Positions 10,552 through 18,811 of a stretch of 31,281 nucleotides of DNA are shown piece after piece. Every line of letters begins with the position of its first letter. The stretch's first letter is position 1. The notes under the pieces were generated by a model, which was given only the letters and a program-made list of their open reading frames with translations, searched no databases and was not told where the DNA came from. This DNA comes from Chrysochromulina tobinii (Eukaryota; Haptophyta; Prymnesiales; Chrysochromulinaceae): contig JWZX01002820.1 of the NCBI GenBank assembly GCA_001275005.1, positions 1 to 31,281 of the forward strand, read 5' to 3'. A program made the position numbers and the translations under genes.

Positions 10552-10957
10552 CGGTTTAAACGCGGAAGGGGGCTCCGAAACATGCCGAAACTCAAATGCC
10601 CATCCGTGGGCGCTTTTGGGCTTTCGTGATAAGTGTGAGACTGTGTGACCCACCTCCTCCTGTGGTGAAGAAGAGATAGACGACATAGTGTTGTCCTTTG
10701 ACAGAAGAGGGGTAAGTTGACAAACCCGCGCAGCACTACAATAGTACTCGCGGCGCTTTGCACCGCACCGGTACGACGCGACACATACACACAAAGGTCT
10801 AGCGGTACTGTACGAAACAGTTCGAGAAACAGTACAGTAAATCGACACCGGCTAGAGCTAGAGAGGGAGGGGGCGCGGGGGCGCTCGCTTTTCGGCACAT
10901 CGGCAGGCACTGTCGGCATTCACTGTCGGCCGATACGCGAGGTCAGTCACGGTTTTC
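10552..10957. other. Intergenic region between GLTP and methyltransferase genes
   Basis: This 406-bp stretch probably holds the 3' UTR of the GLTP gene and the promoter of the methyltransferase gene. GTACTGTAC-type inverted elements occur around 10804-10835. No gene is supported. Confidence 0.4.
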
Positions 10958-11722
10958 ATGATCGGTCTGCGAGGCCGACCAGCCAGAGCCGTCGTCGTGG
11001 GCCTTGCAGCTCGTGGCTGCAGCAGCATGGCCGCGCATGCGGGTGCCAGCCCGCACTGGGAGCAGCTATGGACGCAGAACGGAGGTCTCCCACAGGGCTC
11101 TCGCTTCGACGTTGCGGGCGTGTCGCTGCCGCTGACCGCCGAGCTTGCGAGGCGGTCCCTGGTCTCACGCGCAGGCATGACTGCATTCGTGCCCGGCTGC
11201 GGCCGTGCGTATGACGCGCTGGCTCTCGCTGAGCACGGCTTCGGCTCCATCGTCGCACTCGATCTCTCGCCGACGGCGTGTGAGGCGGCTCGGGAGGAAA
11301 TTGCAAGGTCGAGCTCGTCGGCAGCCATCAAAGCGCGCGTGGCCGTCGAATGTGGCGACTTCTTCGAGATGCCGAGCCGACGATTCGACTTCATTTGGGA
11401 CTGCACCTTCCTGTGCGCTCTCGAGCCTGCCGTGCGAGAGCGCTGGGCTCAGCAGATGAGCCAGCTGCTTGCCGATGATGGCGAGCTGCTCACGTGCATC
11501 TTCCCGATCGGCACTCATGAGGGCGGCCCGCCGTTTGCCCTGTCGGTCGAGCTCGTGCGCTCACTCTTGGAGCCCGCCGGGTTCGAGGCGACGCTCGTGC
11601 AGGACCAGCTGCCGCTCGAGGTGCAGCATCGCTTTCTGTCCGATCCCATCGAGAGTGTGCGCTCGAGAGGCACCGCGCTCGTCTCGTGGCGGCTGCGGCG
11701 GAAGGCGCCTGTCTCAAGATAG
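10958..11722 (+). CDS. TPMT-family SAM-dependent methyltransferase, halide/thiol methyltransferase (HOL)-like
   Basis: Single-exon enzyme of 254 aa, the normal family length plus a short N-terminal extension of about 27 residues (MIGLRGRPARAVVVG) that could be a targeting peptide. Family marks: HWEQLWTQNGGLPQG at the start of the domain, the SAM-binding loop AFVPGCGRAYDALAL, the acidic end of the next strand IVALDLSPTACEAA, CGDFFEMP, and FDFIWDCTFLCALEPAVRE, which resembles the DYTFFCA motif of plant and algal methyl-halide/thiol methyltransferases. Members of this family methylate iodide, bromide, chloride, bisulfide or small thiols. Substrate cannot be told from sequence. Neighbours give no pathway clue. 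Confidence 0.85.
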   Translation: MIGLRGRPARAVVVGLAARGCSSMAAHAGASPHWEQLWTQNGGLPQGSRFDVAGVSLPLTAELARRSLVSRAGMTAFVPGCGRAYDALALAEHGFGSIVALDLSPTACEAAREEIARSSSSAAIKARVAVECGDFFEMPSRRFDFIWDCTFLCALEPAVRERWAQQMSQLLADDGELLTCIFPIGTHEGGPPFALSVELVRSLLEPAGFEATLVQDQLPLEVQHRFLSDPIESVRSRGTALVSWRLRRKAPVSR

Positions 11723-12284
11723 CACCTGGTGTACTCAGCCAGGGATGATGGCGGTGGCAGGCTGGGCAAACGCGTTCGCGCGGCGGCAGGGCCCCACCCA
11801 CCTCTGCATCACGATTGTCCTCTGGCCTCTGGCCGTGGCATCCGCACTGATGCGTGGAGAGCCGCGTTGACGAGGCGCGATTGGTTTGGGACCGGTGAGG
11901 GTCTTGGGTCCGCGGCCGCCCTTGTGGCAGGTACGCGTGTCGGTCGTTCTCTGTGTCTGTGTCTGCGTCCACACGTTCCCACCCGAAGATGACGTGTACC
12001 GGTGTGTGGGCCTCCAGGGGCTTGCCGGTGCACCGAGGGCGGTGAGGGACGGAGGACGCAGCGCGGCCGTGGGGGGTTCCCCGCGGCCGCCTCGGCACGG
12101 CAGTGCTTGTGGGCACGTACGTATTGCGATGCAGCCGTCGCGTGGGCGATAGATCGGCGCCGGCTCGCAGGGAGCGCGGCACGCTCGCTCCAGCAACGTT
12201 TAACGGATCGGTAAGTGTTTTAGGAATGAACACTCTCAGCTACTAAACCAGTCAACAACGTGTCAACGACCCAGTCACCCACTC
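11723..12284. other. Intergenic region between convergent genes
   Basis: Between the stop codons of the methyltransferase gene (+) and the coiled-coil gene (-). It contains a short GT-rich tract near 11948-11975 and GC-rich sequence. Frames here on both strands lack family similarity and codon character. It probably holds both 3' UTRs. Confidence 0.45.
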
Positions 12285-13625
12285 TCATCGCTTGGGCTTA
12301 TTACTTGGAGATCCTTTGGGCGGAAGACTGGACGACGCTGCTCCTGGACCAACGCCGCCCCCAACGACCACCGCCTTGCCGCCGCTCTTGGCCTTTGCCT
12401 CAGTGCCCACAGCCTTGTTCGCGGCCATGTTCGCTGCCTTGACCTTGGCAGCTTCCGCCTCGGCTCGCTCGATGATGGCCGCACGTCGGGCGGCCGCCTC
12501 CTTCGCCGCCGCCTTCGTTTCCGCCGCCCTCCGAGCCTCGGCGGCCTTGGCTGCAGCGACTTCCTCCCGGGTCGGTCGCTTCGCCTTCGGCGCAATCTCC
12601 GACGCAATCTCCGACGCCGCCTCCTCCTCCATTGTCCGCTCCGTTGGCTCTTCCTCGGCCGCTCCGGCGTCGACATCGGACGACACGGTAATGAGCTCTG
12701 TCATCATCGACTTGATCATCGACGACTCGTCCACCTTGAGTGGGACACGTAGCGCGATGACGAGTTCGCCACACCCCTTCCCATCAAGCACAGGTACTCG
12801 TAGCTCCACGGAAAGCTCCCTCGCCGCCGCCGCCGCTGCCGCCGCCGCCGCCGCTGCCGCCGCCGCCGCTGCTGCCGCCGCCGCTTCTTCTGATGTACCC
12901 CCTCCCTTGAATCCCTTCCCGCGCCGAGCTGGTGCCATCAAGCTGCCGCCGATGGACCGCGGTGATGCCCATTTGTCCTCTGCCCTGGATTTGTCCTCTC
13001 CCCTTTGCTCCCGAACCTTGTCCCGAGCCAGCTCCCGAATCTTGTCCCGAGCCTCTCCCAGTGCGCTGGTGAGGCCAGCCACCTTCTCCTCGAGGACACT
13101 CACCCGCGCGCGCCACTGATGACGCTCCTCATCCATGCGTGCAGCCGACTCCTCGGCGTCCAGCGCCCGGCGCTCTGCCGCTTCAAGCTGCGTGCGCATC
13201 TGATGGGCGAGGCGTGCGTGCTCGCGCAGCAGGCCGAGGTGCCGGCGTTCGAGCTCGTCCGCGTTCTGCTTGTGACGCTCCGCTTCCGCGCGGCTTCCGT
13301 GCTCCTCCAGCCGATGCCTACTCAGCACGGCGACCTGCGACTGCGCGGCGTGCAGCCATGCGTGCAGCACGTTGGAGTCCGCCTCGTTCTGCATCGCCCA
13401 GGATTCCTGGTCGCTGGTCGCCATCGCCTCTGATTGTATGGCCGGCAATTCCGGCGTTGGTTGATCCAGCAAGAAGCTCACCCCCTTCTTGGGCTGCGCT
13501 TCCGAGAGCGAGGGCTCAACCGACGCAGTGAGTGCTTCAAGCTTGTCCCAGAGTTTGTGCGCGTGCGATGAGACGGCAGCCGTTGCGCCGGCCGAGAGGT
13601 GCCGTGACGACTTTGCCTTGGGCAT
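12285..13625 (-). CDS. Coiled-coil protein with polyalanine tract, function unknown
   Basis: Single-exon protein of 446 aa starting MPKAKSSRHLSA. I do not recognise a family. Residues about 95-225 are heptad-rich and charged (RLEEHGSRAEAERHKQNADE, LEAAERRALDAEESAARMDE), typical of a long coiled coil. A run of about 22 alanines (about 12820-12890) follows, encoded by GCN repeats. Next is a short ordered segment (ELSVELRVPVLDGKGCGELV ... VALRVPLKVDESS), then a second charged, Ala/Glu/Lys-rich helix and a basic low-complexity tail. No signal peptide or membrane segment. It lies divergent from the small EF-hand gene, sharing a 171-bp promoter. A structural or scaffold role is a guess only. Confidence 0.7.
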   Translation of the reverse strand: MPKAKSSRHLSAGATAAVSSHAHKLWDKLEALTASVEPSLSEAQPKKGVSFLLDQPTPELPAIQSEAMATSDQESWAMQNEADSNVLHAWLHAAQSQVAVLSRHRLEEHGSRAEAERHKQNADELERRHLGLLREHARLAHQMRTQLEAAERRALDAEESAARMDEERHQWRARVSVLEEKVAGLTSALGEARDKIRELARDKVREQRGEDKSRAEDKWASPRSIGGSLMAPARRGKGFKGGGTSEEAAAAAAAAAAAAAAAAAAAAARELSVELRVPVLDGKGCGELVIALRVPLKVDESSMIKSMMTELITVSSDVDAGAAEEEPTERTMEEEAASEIASEIAPKAKRPTREEVAAAKAAEARRAAETKAAAKEAAARRAAIIERAEAEAAKVKAANMAANKAVGTEAKAKSGGKAVVVGGGVGPGAASSSLPPKGSPSNKPKR

Positions 13626-13796
13626 GACTGCGAAGGACGTTCCCAAAAACAAAAAGTTTCACAAGAAGCATGCATGCGCAGCATGAAAAACTTCGATGCG
13701 ATGGCTCAATCGCAAACGCCGCATTTTCCAAGTTTCGGTTTCGGCGTATCGCAACTATTTGGAGAAACTTCCGCATATGTTTTTCCGCAACTCAGC
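13626..13796. promoter_or_regulatory. Short divergent promoter
   Basis: 171 bp between the two chosen ATGs, with TTCCCAAAAACAAAAAG and TTTTCCAAGTTTCGG, more AT-rich than its surroundings. No TATA box. In-frame ATGs for the (+) gene also occur at 13674 and shortly after, so part of this stretch could be coding. Confidence 0.4.
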
Positions 13797-14701
13797 ATGG
13801 CTGAGGCTTCCACTGCCCCATCTCCAGTGACCCCGACTAGGTCGCCGAAGTTGAGCATGAAGGGCGCGGAGTTTCAGGCACAGCTGCGCGCCGTCTTTAA
13901 TGAATTTGACGCGGACGGCTCGGGCTCTGTGGACACCGCTGAGATCCAGGCCATGACAGCAAAACTGGGCATGACCTTTTCGACGGAGGAGATCGAGGCG
14001 ATGGTGCGCGACGCGGACACCAATGGCAACGGCGTGCTTGAGTTCGATGAGTTCGAGCAGGTGATCAAGGCACACTTGGGAAAGGGAGCGTCGGCCAACG
14101 GACTCGGTGCGTGCCGCAGCCGCAGTCGCGCATGCCGAAGCCGCAGTCGTGTACACCCGCGCCCTGCGATGTCCCCTCGCTCTGCGGGCTCACGTGCGAG
14201 GGTGTGCGCATGTGCCGACGGCCCGCGCAGGCTCCATCTTCGCCTCTCGCGCCAGTAGCATGTTCGGTGCGGCCTGGAGCAGCATCGTCAGCATAACTGA
14301 TGCCTTCGAGTCCGAGCCGCTGAAGCTCCGACAGGGCATAGCCTACGAGAGGCCGCCCATGCAGTGGCCGCCTCCTGGGATGGAGAATAAACCTCGCGGT
14401 CCACCCAAGCCGCCGAGGCCCAAATCGCCGACGCCGTGGTTCCGTGGAGGAGGCCGCGCTGGCGCCGCGGCCGCCCTCGCCGCCCGAGCTGCACGTGATC
14501 GCACACGTGGACGTGCATAAGAAGGAGCACACGCCCACGGCCGAGGAGATGCGCCTTCGTGCCCAAGCGTACAAACCGCCCAATAACCTTCTGAAGGGGG
14601 TGCCGAAGGCGAAATTCGACGACCAGTTCCAGGCGCGCACCTTCTTTTCGAATCAGCGTGTCTCGAGCGGCACTTCGAGGATCGACCCCGTGCAGGTATG
14701 A
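13797..14701 (+). CDS. Two-EF-hand calmodulin-like protein with C-terminal extension and apparent frameshift
   Basis: Calcium-binding protein. Exons 13797-14106 and 14231-14701, phase 1. Two canonical EF loops (DADGSGSVDTAEI and DTNGNGVLEFDEF) match one calmodulin lobe. Exon 2 reads GSIFASRASSMFGAAWSSIV ... IAYERPPMQWPPPGMENKP, then about 14440-14446 the good frame shifts by one base to EEAALAPRPPSPPELHVIAH ... KGVPKAKFDDQFQARTFFSN, ending at TGA 14699-14701. Both halves look coding and no intron fits in the gap, so this is a sequencing indel or a real mutation. If real, the protein ends after about 200 residues. Earlier ATGs at 13674 are possible starts. Confidence 0.65.
14107..14230 (+). 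other. Small EF-hand gene intron
   Basis: GTGCGTGCC ... GCCCGCGCAG, 124 bp, phase 1. GC-rich with a duplicated GCCGCAGTCG unit. It lacks the CTCATCAG core. Confidence 0.7.
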
Positions 14702-15094
14702 GGACCGAGCCGCGCCGCCGTACCGCGCCACAGTTGTTCACAGTTGTGGAGCTCCAGGAGCTTGGCTTCAGTCATGGCTTCTCTGATTATCTCAGCCGGT
14801 CTATCAACTATCATGGACTATCAGACAGTCCCCAGGAGGAATGTACAATGTTACTCTGTGTGTGTCCCACCGCAGACCGCACCCGTTGTGCGCTTTGCGA
14901 GGTCAGAGACGTTCCAGTATGAGAGCCGTTCGTGTGTGCAACACGTTCAGTACCTTGCATCGTGAACTCAGGAACGAGACGAACACCCCCGGGGTTTTTT
15001 GGACGAGGACGAAACGGCGAGAAAGCCGATTGGAAACACCTCCGATCCGCGGCCGTTGCAGGACGTCGCCAACGGCTCATCACTTCGCCCGGAC
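14702..15094. other. Intergenic region upstream of the Myb gene
   Basis: 393 bp, less GC-rich than its neighbours. The Myb frame stays open upstream of the chosen ATG to about 14990 but without an ATG, so an upstream exon is possible. No promoter motif is obvious. Confidence 0.35.
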
Positions 15095-16815
15095 ATGGAC
15101 GACCTCGCTGTGGTGACCGCGCTGCAGGAGATGTCGAGTTCGCCTCATCGCATGATGGCGAAGCCCGTGTCCAGCAGGTGCTTCGATCTCAACAACCAGC
15201 GAGTGCGCGATTCGCTCTCGCGCATCGCGCGTCCCGCTGCCGAGAGCGCAGGGACGGAGTCACACATGACGACCTCAGCATCGGTCGACTCGAATGCGGT
15301 CTCCGAGACGGACACGAGCGACATATGGGCCGCTCCGACCGCTCAGCAGCACGACGGATCCGGCCGTCGCGGAGCCGCCGCCCCGAGCACGCGCGGCGGC
15401 TCTGTGGACTCTGGGGCCGGTGGAGCCGTGGCTACTGCCCTCGTCACGGTGCCCAGCCCAGGGAAGCTGCAGCGGTCCAGCGCCGAGCGCAAGCGCGGCC
15501 GGCAACAGGGTCGACGGGCCGGCAAGGCTGCAGAGGGCGCCTCGACCGTGACGGGCAGCGATGCCGGAGAGGACGAGAGCGGCGGCAGCGGTGACGAGCG
15601 GGAGAGGAAGCAGGCAGCGACGCTCGCAGCGGCGGTGGCCGCATCTCACGCGCTGATTGCTGCCGGTGGCGATGGTGGCGCCATGGCCGCGGCTGGCAAG
15701 GGCCTCGACGCATCGGAAGCTTTGGCAGAGGTGGACTGCGAATCAGACCACGGGACGGGAGAGAGTGGTGAAGACGGCAACGAGAGCACCTCGGCGGCAG
15801 CCAAGGCGCCGGGCGACGCGAAGGGGAAGCCGACGCGCCGCTCGTCGCAGCCTTGGACCGTTGAGGAAGACACAGCGCTGCACCACGCAGTCCTGCGCCT
15901 CGGTGCGAAGCGCTGGTCCGCTATCGCTACGGAGGTCAGTGCCACTCCGATTGCCGCTGATTGCCACCTGGTTCCCTCTGATTGCCGCTGATTGCCACCT
16001 GGTTCCCTCTGATTGCCGCTGATTGCCACCTGGTTCCCTCTGATTGCCGCTATCGCTACGGAGGTCAGTGCCACTGAGTGCCACTGATGACACCTGACGG
16101 AGCGATCGAATCACGCGCTGTGCTGGGCAGGTCGTCGGCCGCTCTGGCAAGCAGTGCCGTCTGCGATGGTGCAAACTTAATTGGACCCGGCCGTTCGTGA
16201 TTGCAAGCTGATTGGAAACTGATTGGAAACTGATTGGATGCTGATTATGCTCTGAGGACCTTCCTCATCAGGTGCAACCAACTTGACCCAGCCATCCGGC
16301 ACGACGCGTGGACAGAGCAAGAGGATACAATCATCTTACGAGCGTATGCGACGCTCGGATCTCGCTGGACGGAGATCGCGAAGCTCATGCCCGGGCGCAC
16401 CGACAATTCGATCAAGAACCGTTGGAACGGTACTGATGACCACTGATGACCTCTGATGACCACTGATGACCTCTGATGACCACCCACAATTCGATCAAGA
16501 ACCGTTGGAACGGTTCCCTCTTTCGTACCTGTGGGGAACCGGCACCCCGATCAAGGTGCTCACCACGGCGCCACGCTCCCCACAGGTACCCTCTTTCGCA
16601 AGCTGAGCACGGACCTGACCAGTGTGGGGAACCGCATCCCGATCAAAGCCGCCGCGCTCTGCCTCGCCGCCGACGTGGCCAACGACGCGTTTGCCGACGC
16701 GGGCGCGCTCAGCACGGCGCTGGTCCTGAGCCGCGGAGGAGATTCAGCGAGCTCCTCGACGTCCTTGGCGGACTCGGCAGAAATTGCTATCGCGGAGGTC
16801 GCGGCGCTCGAGTAG
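15095..16815 (+). CDS. R2R3-type Myb DNA-binding protein
   Basis: Predicted nuclear transcription factor. Exons 15095-15934, 16131-16168, 16272-16429, 16586-16815; phases 0, 2, 1. The N-terminal 250 residues are disordered, acidic and Ala-rich. Repeat one: [51 protein letters not shown]. Repeat two: [50 protein letters not shown]. The spaced tryptophans are in place, and the join NRWNGTLFRKL matches the usual Myb NHWNSTxRRK ending. Start is the first in-frame ATG ([10 protein letters not shown]). The C-terminal 60 residues are Ala/Ser-rich, and the stop lies inside a tandem repeat. Three introns within about 400 bp of Myb-domain coding are all of the duplicated-flank kind. Confidence 0.88.
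15935..16130 (+). other. Myb intron 1, with second copy of exon end
   Basis: Donor GAG|GTCAGTGCC, acceptor GCTGGGCAG, next exon GTCGTCGG. CCGCTATCGCTACGGAGGTC at about 15918 recurs at about 16047 (offset 129), so exon end and donor are present twice. The interior has three near-identical TGATTGCCACCTGGTTCCCTC units. Confidence 0.85.
16169..16271 (+). other. Myb intron 2, flanked by GTGCAA duplication
   Basis: Intron begins GTGCAAACTTAATTGGACCC; next exon begins GTGCAACCAACTTGACCCAG, a diverged duplication of about 20 bp. Ends TTCCTCATCAG with TGATTGGAAAC repeats. Confidence 0.85.
16430..16585 (+). other. Myb intron 3, composite of both introner-like cores and a copy of the exon junction
   Basis: Starts GTACTGATGACC; next exon starts GTACCCTC. 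16486-16514 repeats the exon end 16403-16431 exactly (29 bp) and runs straight into a shortened copy of the next exon's start, i.e. a copy of the uninterrupted gene. The last 30 bp (16556-16585) are the type II core GTGCTCACCACGGCGCC ... CCCCACAG. Confidence 0.8.
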
Positions 16816-16964
16816 ACGAAACTGGAGATTGCTATCTCGATCTCGGAGGTCGCGGCGCTCGAGTAGACGAAACTGGAGATTGCTATCTAGGAGGTCGCAG
16901 CGCTCGAGTAGACGAAACTGGAGATTGCTATCTCGGAGCTCGCGGCGCTCGAGTTTGACGAAAC
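16780..16964 (+). repeat. Tandem repeat of 45-51-bp units spanning the Myb stop codon
   Basis: Four units at 16780-16824, 16825-16875, 16876-16920 and 16921-16964, each holding GAGATTGCTATC (or GAAATT...) and GCGCTCGAGTAGACGAAAC. The first TAG is the Myb stop. The last unit has TTTGAC in place of TAGAC. Complete units are multiples of three. Confidence 0.85.
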
Positions 16965-17178
16965 CCTTCTTTGGACGAGGCTCTATGCTGGTGGCGTGGC
17001 TGGTGGCCTGGACACAACCCTTCACACCTCTGGACGAAACCCTTCACATCTCGGAGCGCCGTGGTGGGCAGGTGGAGCCGCCGTGAGAGACGGGGGCTTA
17101 TTATGGCCCATGACCAGGCGCGAGGCGGGAGGCCGGCTGGGCGCCATGGTGGGCGCCATCTATAGTGGGCCACTGGCA

Positions 17179-17218
17179 CCTAATTTGGGCGGGCGGCGCC
17201 TAATTTGGGCGGGCGGCA
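17179..17218. repeat. 20-bp tandem repeat
   Basis: Two direct copies of CCTAATTTGGGCGGGCGGC plus one base, upstream of the TATA box. Confidence 0.8.
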
Positions 17219-17349
17219 CCAAGTGAGATCGATGCATGCACTCGACGTGCGTGGAGAGAGAAGTGCACCGCGGCACCAACTGGGCGGTCTCTCTCTCTCG
17301 CGCGGCACGCCGGCTGTGGAGGTGGGCGTATCCCTTTTTCCCCACCACG

Positions 17350-17357
17350 TATAAATA
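17350..17357 (+). promoter_or_regulatory. TATA box
   Basis: TATAAATA in a GC-rich context, 169 bp before the ATG of the FkbM-type gene. It is the only perfect TATA box noticed near a start in this window. Transcription would begin about 17380. Confidence 0.55.
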
Positions 17358-17525
17358 GCCGCGCAGCTGAGAATACGAATGACATGAGGGTGAGGAGGAA
17401 TACGAGAACACAAGGTGTTCAGGTGAATCTTGGCGCATGCATACGGGTACGTTTAAGTGTCAGTCTAATGGAAGTGCCGAATAGCGTTACGTTTTGTAAA
17501 AGGCTCACCACGACGCCGTGCTCGC

Positions 17526-18568
17526 ATGCACGGCCTCGACGATGCGATCGCGCTGCCAGGCTGCAAGCGCCTCCTCATCGACGGCGGCAGCAACGACGGC
17601 GACAGCGTGCGCGCCTTCATATCCGGCCACTTCTTCGGTTGCGCGCTCAACGGGCCGGCGCGACTGTATTCTACGTCGTGGCAACGGCTACCAGTGCGTG
17701 AGCGGCGGCGGCGGATGGAACCGCTCTTATCGCCCGCAGAGTGGTGCGTCCGGAGCTTCGAGGCGAACGCGGCGCTGCTTCCGGCTTTGCGCGAGCAGGA
17801 GGCTGAGCATCGGCGAGCGGGCTACGACGTGCGCTTCATCGACGGGGCGCTCTCCAACGTGACGGCGCCACAGGCACCGCGCACGATCACGACGTTTGCG
17901 CGCAACAAGTGGGGCAGCATGGCGACGTATTTGCCATTCGCTGACATCTTTCCCAACTCGAACCCTCCCGTGCTCTCCACGCGCGTCGAGCGCGGTCCCA
18001 GCTTCGCCGTCGAGCAGATTCTCGAGCGCGCGGTGGCTCTCAACTCATCGAGCGTGCTCGCGCTGCGGCTCGACGTCGAGGGGGCTGAGGAGTGGTTGAT
18101 GGAGTCGCTCTCGCGCCGTCCTGAGCTCGTGTGCGCGCTCTCGTACCTCTTCGTCGAGTTCCACCACCTACCTGGGCAGCGTGCGAATCTGACGCGTTGG
18201 GGCTTGCCCGAGGATCTGTACGAGATCGTCAAGGGGCGCGTGCATACGGCGATGGAGGAGCGGCCCGGGTGCAAGCTACAGGTCTACTGGCGCTCGTTTT
18301 GGGCCGCGTGCGGCGACAAGCAGCGCTTCGAGTGGCTGAGCGCGCCGCAGGTGACCATTGATGACCATCGATTGCCACATAGACTGCCATTGAAAGGCCA
18401 CCGATTGCTAAGTGCCACTCGAAGCCAGCCTTTGATTTGCCTCCCCCTCATCTTCAGGTGACCGATCGGACGGTTGAGGAGCAGGCCGCCCTTGACAAGG
18501 AGCGCGCGAACAGGGGCCGACGCAGCCGCGGCCGGCGTGGCAAGCGGAAGCTACTCACAGAGATGTAG
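17526..18568 (+). CDS. FkbM-type SAM-dependent methyltransferase
   Basis: Predicted 311-aa methyltransferase of the FkbM (Methyltransf_21) family, which usually O-methylates sugars or polyketides. Exons 17526-18350 and 18458-18568, phase 0. SAM-fold marks: RLLIDGGSNDGDSVRAFISG (glycine-rich loop), CVRSFEANAALLPALREQEA (acidic end of strand two), VRFIDGALSN, and LALRLDVEGAEEWLMESLSR, the family's DxEGxE signature. The C-terminus after the intron is very basic (RANRGRRSRGRRGKRKLL). The ATG at 17526 begins close to the SAM fold, so an upstream targeting exon could be missing. Substrate unknown; a second FkbM-type gene lies at 26405-27663 but is not a close copy. Confidence 0.8.
18351..18457 (+). 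other. FkbM-type gene intron, flanked by GTGACC duplication
   Basis: Starts GTGACCATTGATGACC; next exon starts GTGACCGATCGG. Ends CCCCTCATCTTCAG. Phase 0. Interior has TGCCAT/GATTGC repeats. Confidence 0.85.
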
Positions 18569-18811
18569 AGGTGATCTAATTCGGTCCTGGCTGCCGCTTT
18601 GGACGCCCCCCCGCCCTGAGGAACCATCATGTCTGATGTCGGCGGCCATACATGCATCTGTAGAGGTAATGTGCTTTCGGATAGCGTTGTACCAAACCGG
18701 TGCGTGTCATCTGCGTACTGTGTGCACGGAAAGGTCGTCACGAAGGTGACACACATTCACACTTCCACATTCACGAGTGTTTCACAGCCAAAGGCCAAAT
18801 TCGTCACCAGA

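Larger units (their letters stand above)
16965..17525. promoter_or_regulatory. Intergenic region upstream of first FkbM-type gene
   Basis: Contains further short repeats (GACGAAACCCTTC and ACAACCCTTCACAC near 16957-17050), a 20-bp tandem repeat at 17179-17218, CT-rich sequence near 17288-17300, and a TATA box at 17350. No gene supported. Confidence 0.5.

Noticed and set aside
11723-12284. Several short frames in the gap between convergent genes
   Set aside because: Low-complexity, no motif, inconsistent codon use; most likely 3' UTR sequence.
12292-13119. Long open frame on the plus strand opposite the coiled-coil gene, with a polyalanine run
   Set aside because: It is a GC-rich shadow of the minus-strand gene: GCC/GGC repeats stay open in several frames. 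The minus frame has the coiled-coil pattern and a clean ATG.
17500-17534. CTCACCACGACGCCGTGCTC resembling the type II core, just before the first FkbM-type ATG
   Set aside because: Only partial identity, no flanking duplication and no acceptor placement; could be chance in GC-rich sequence.
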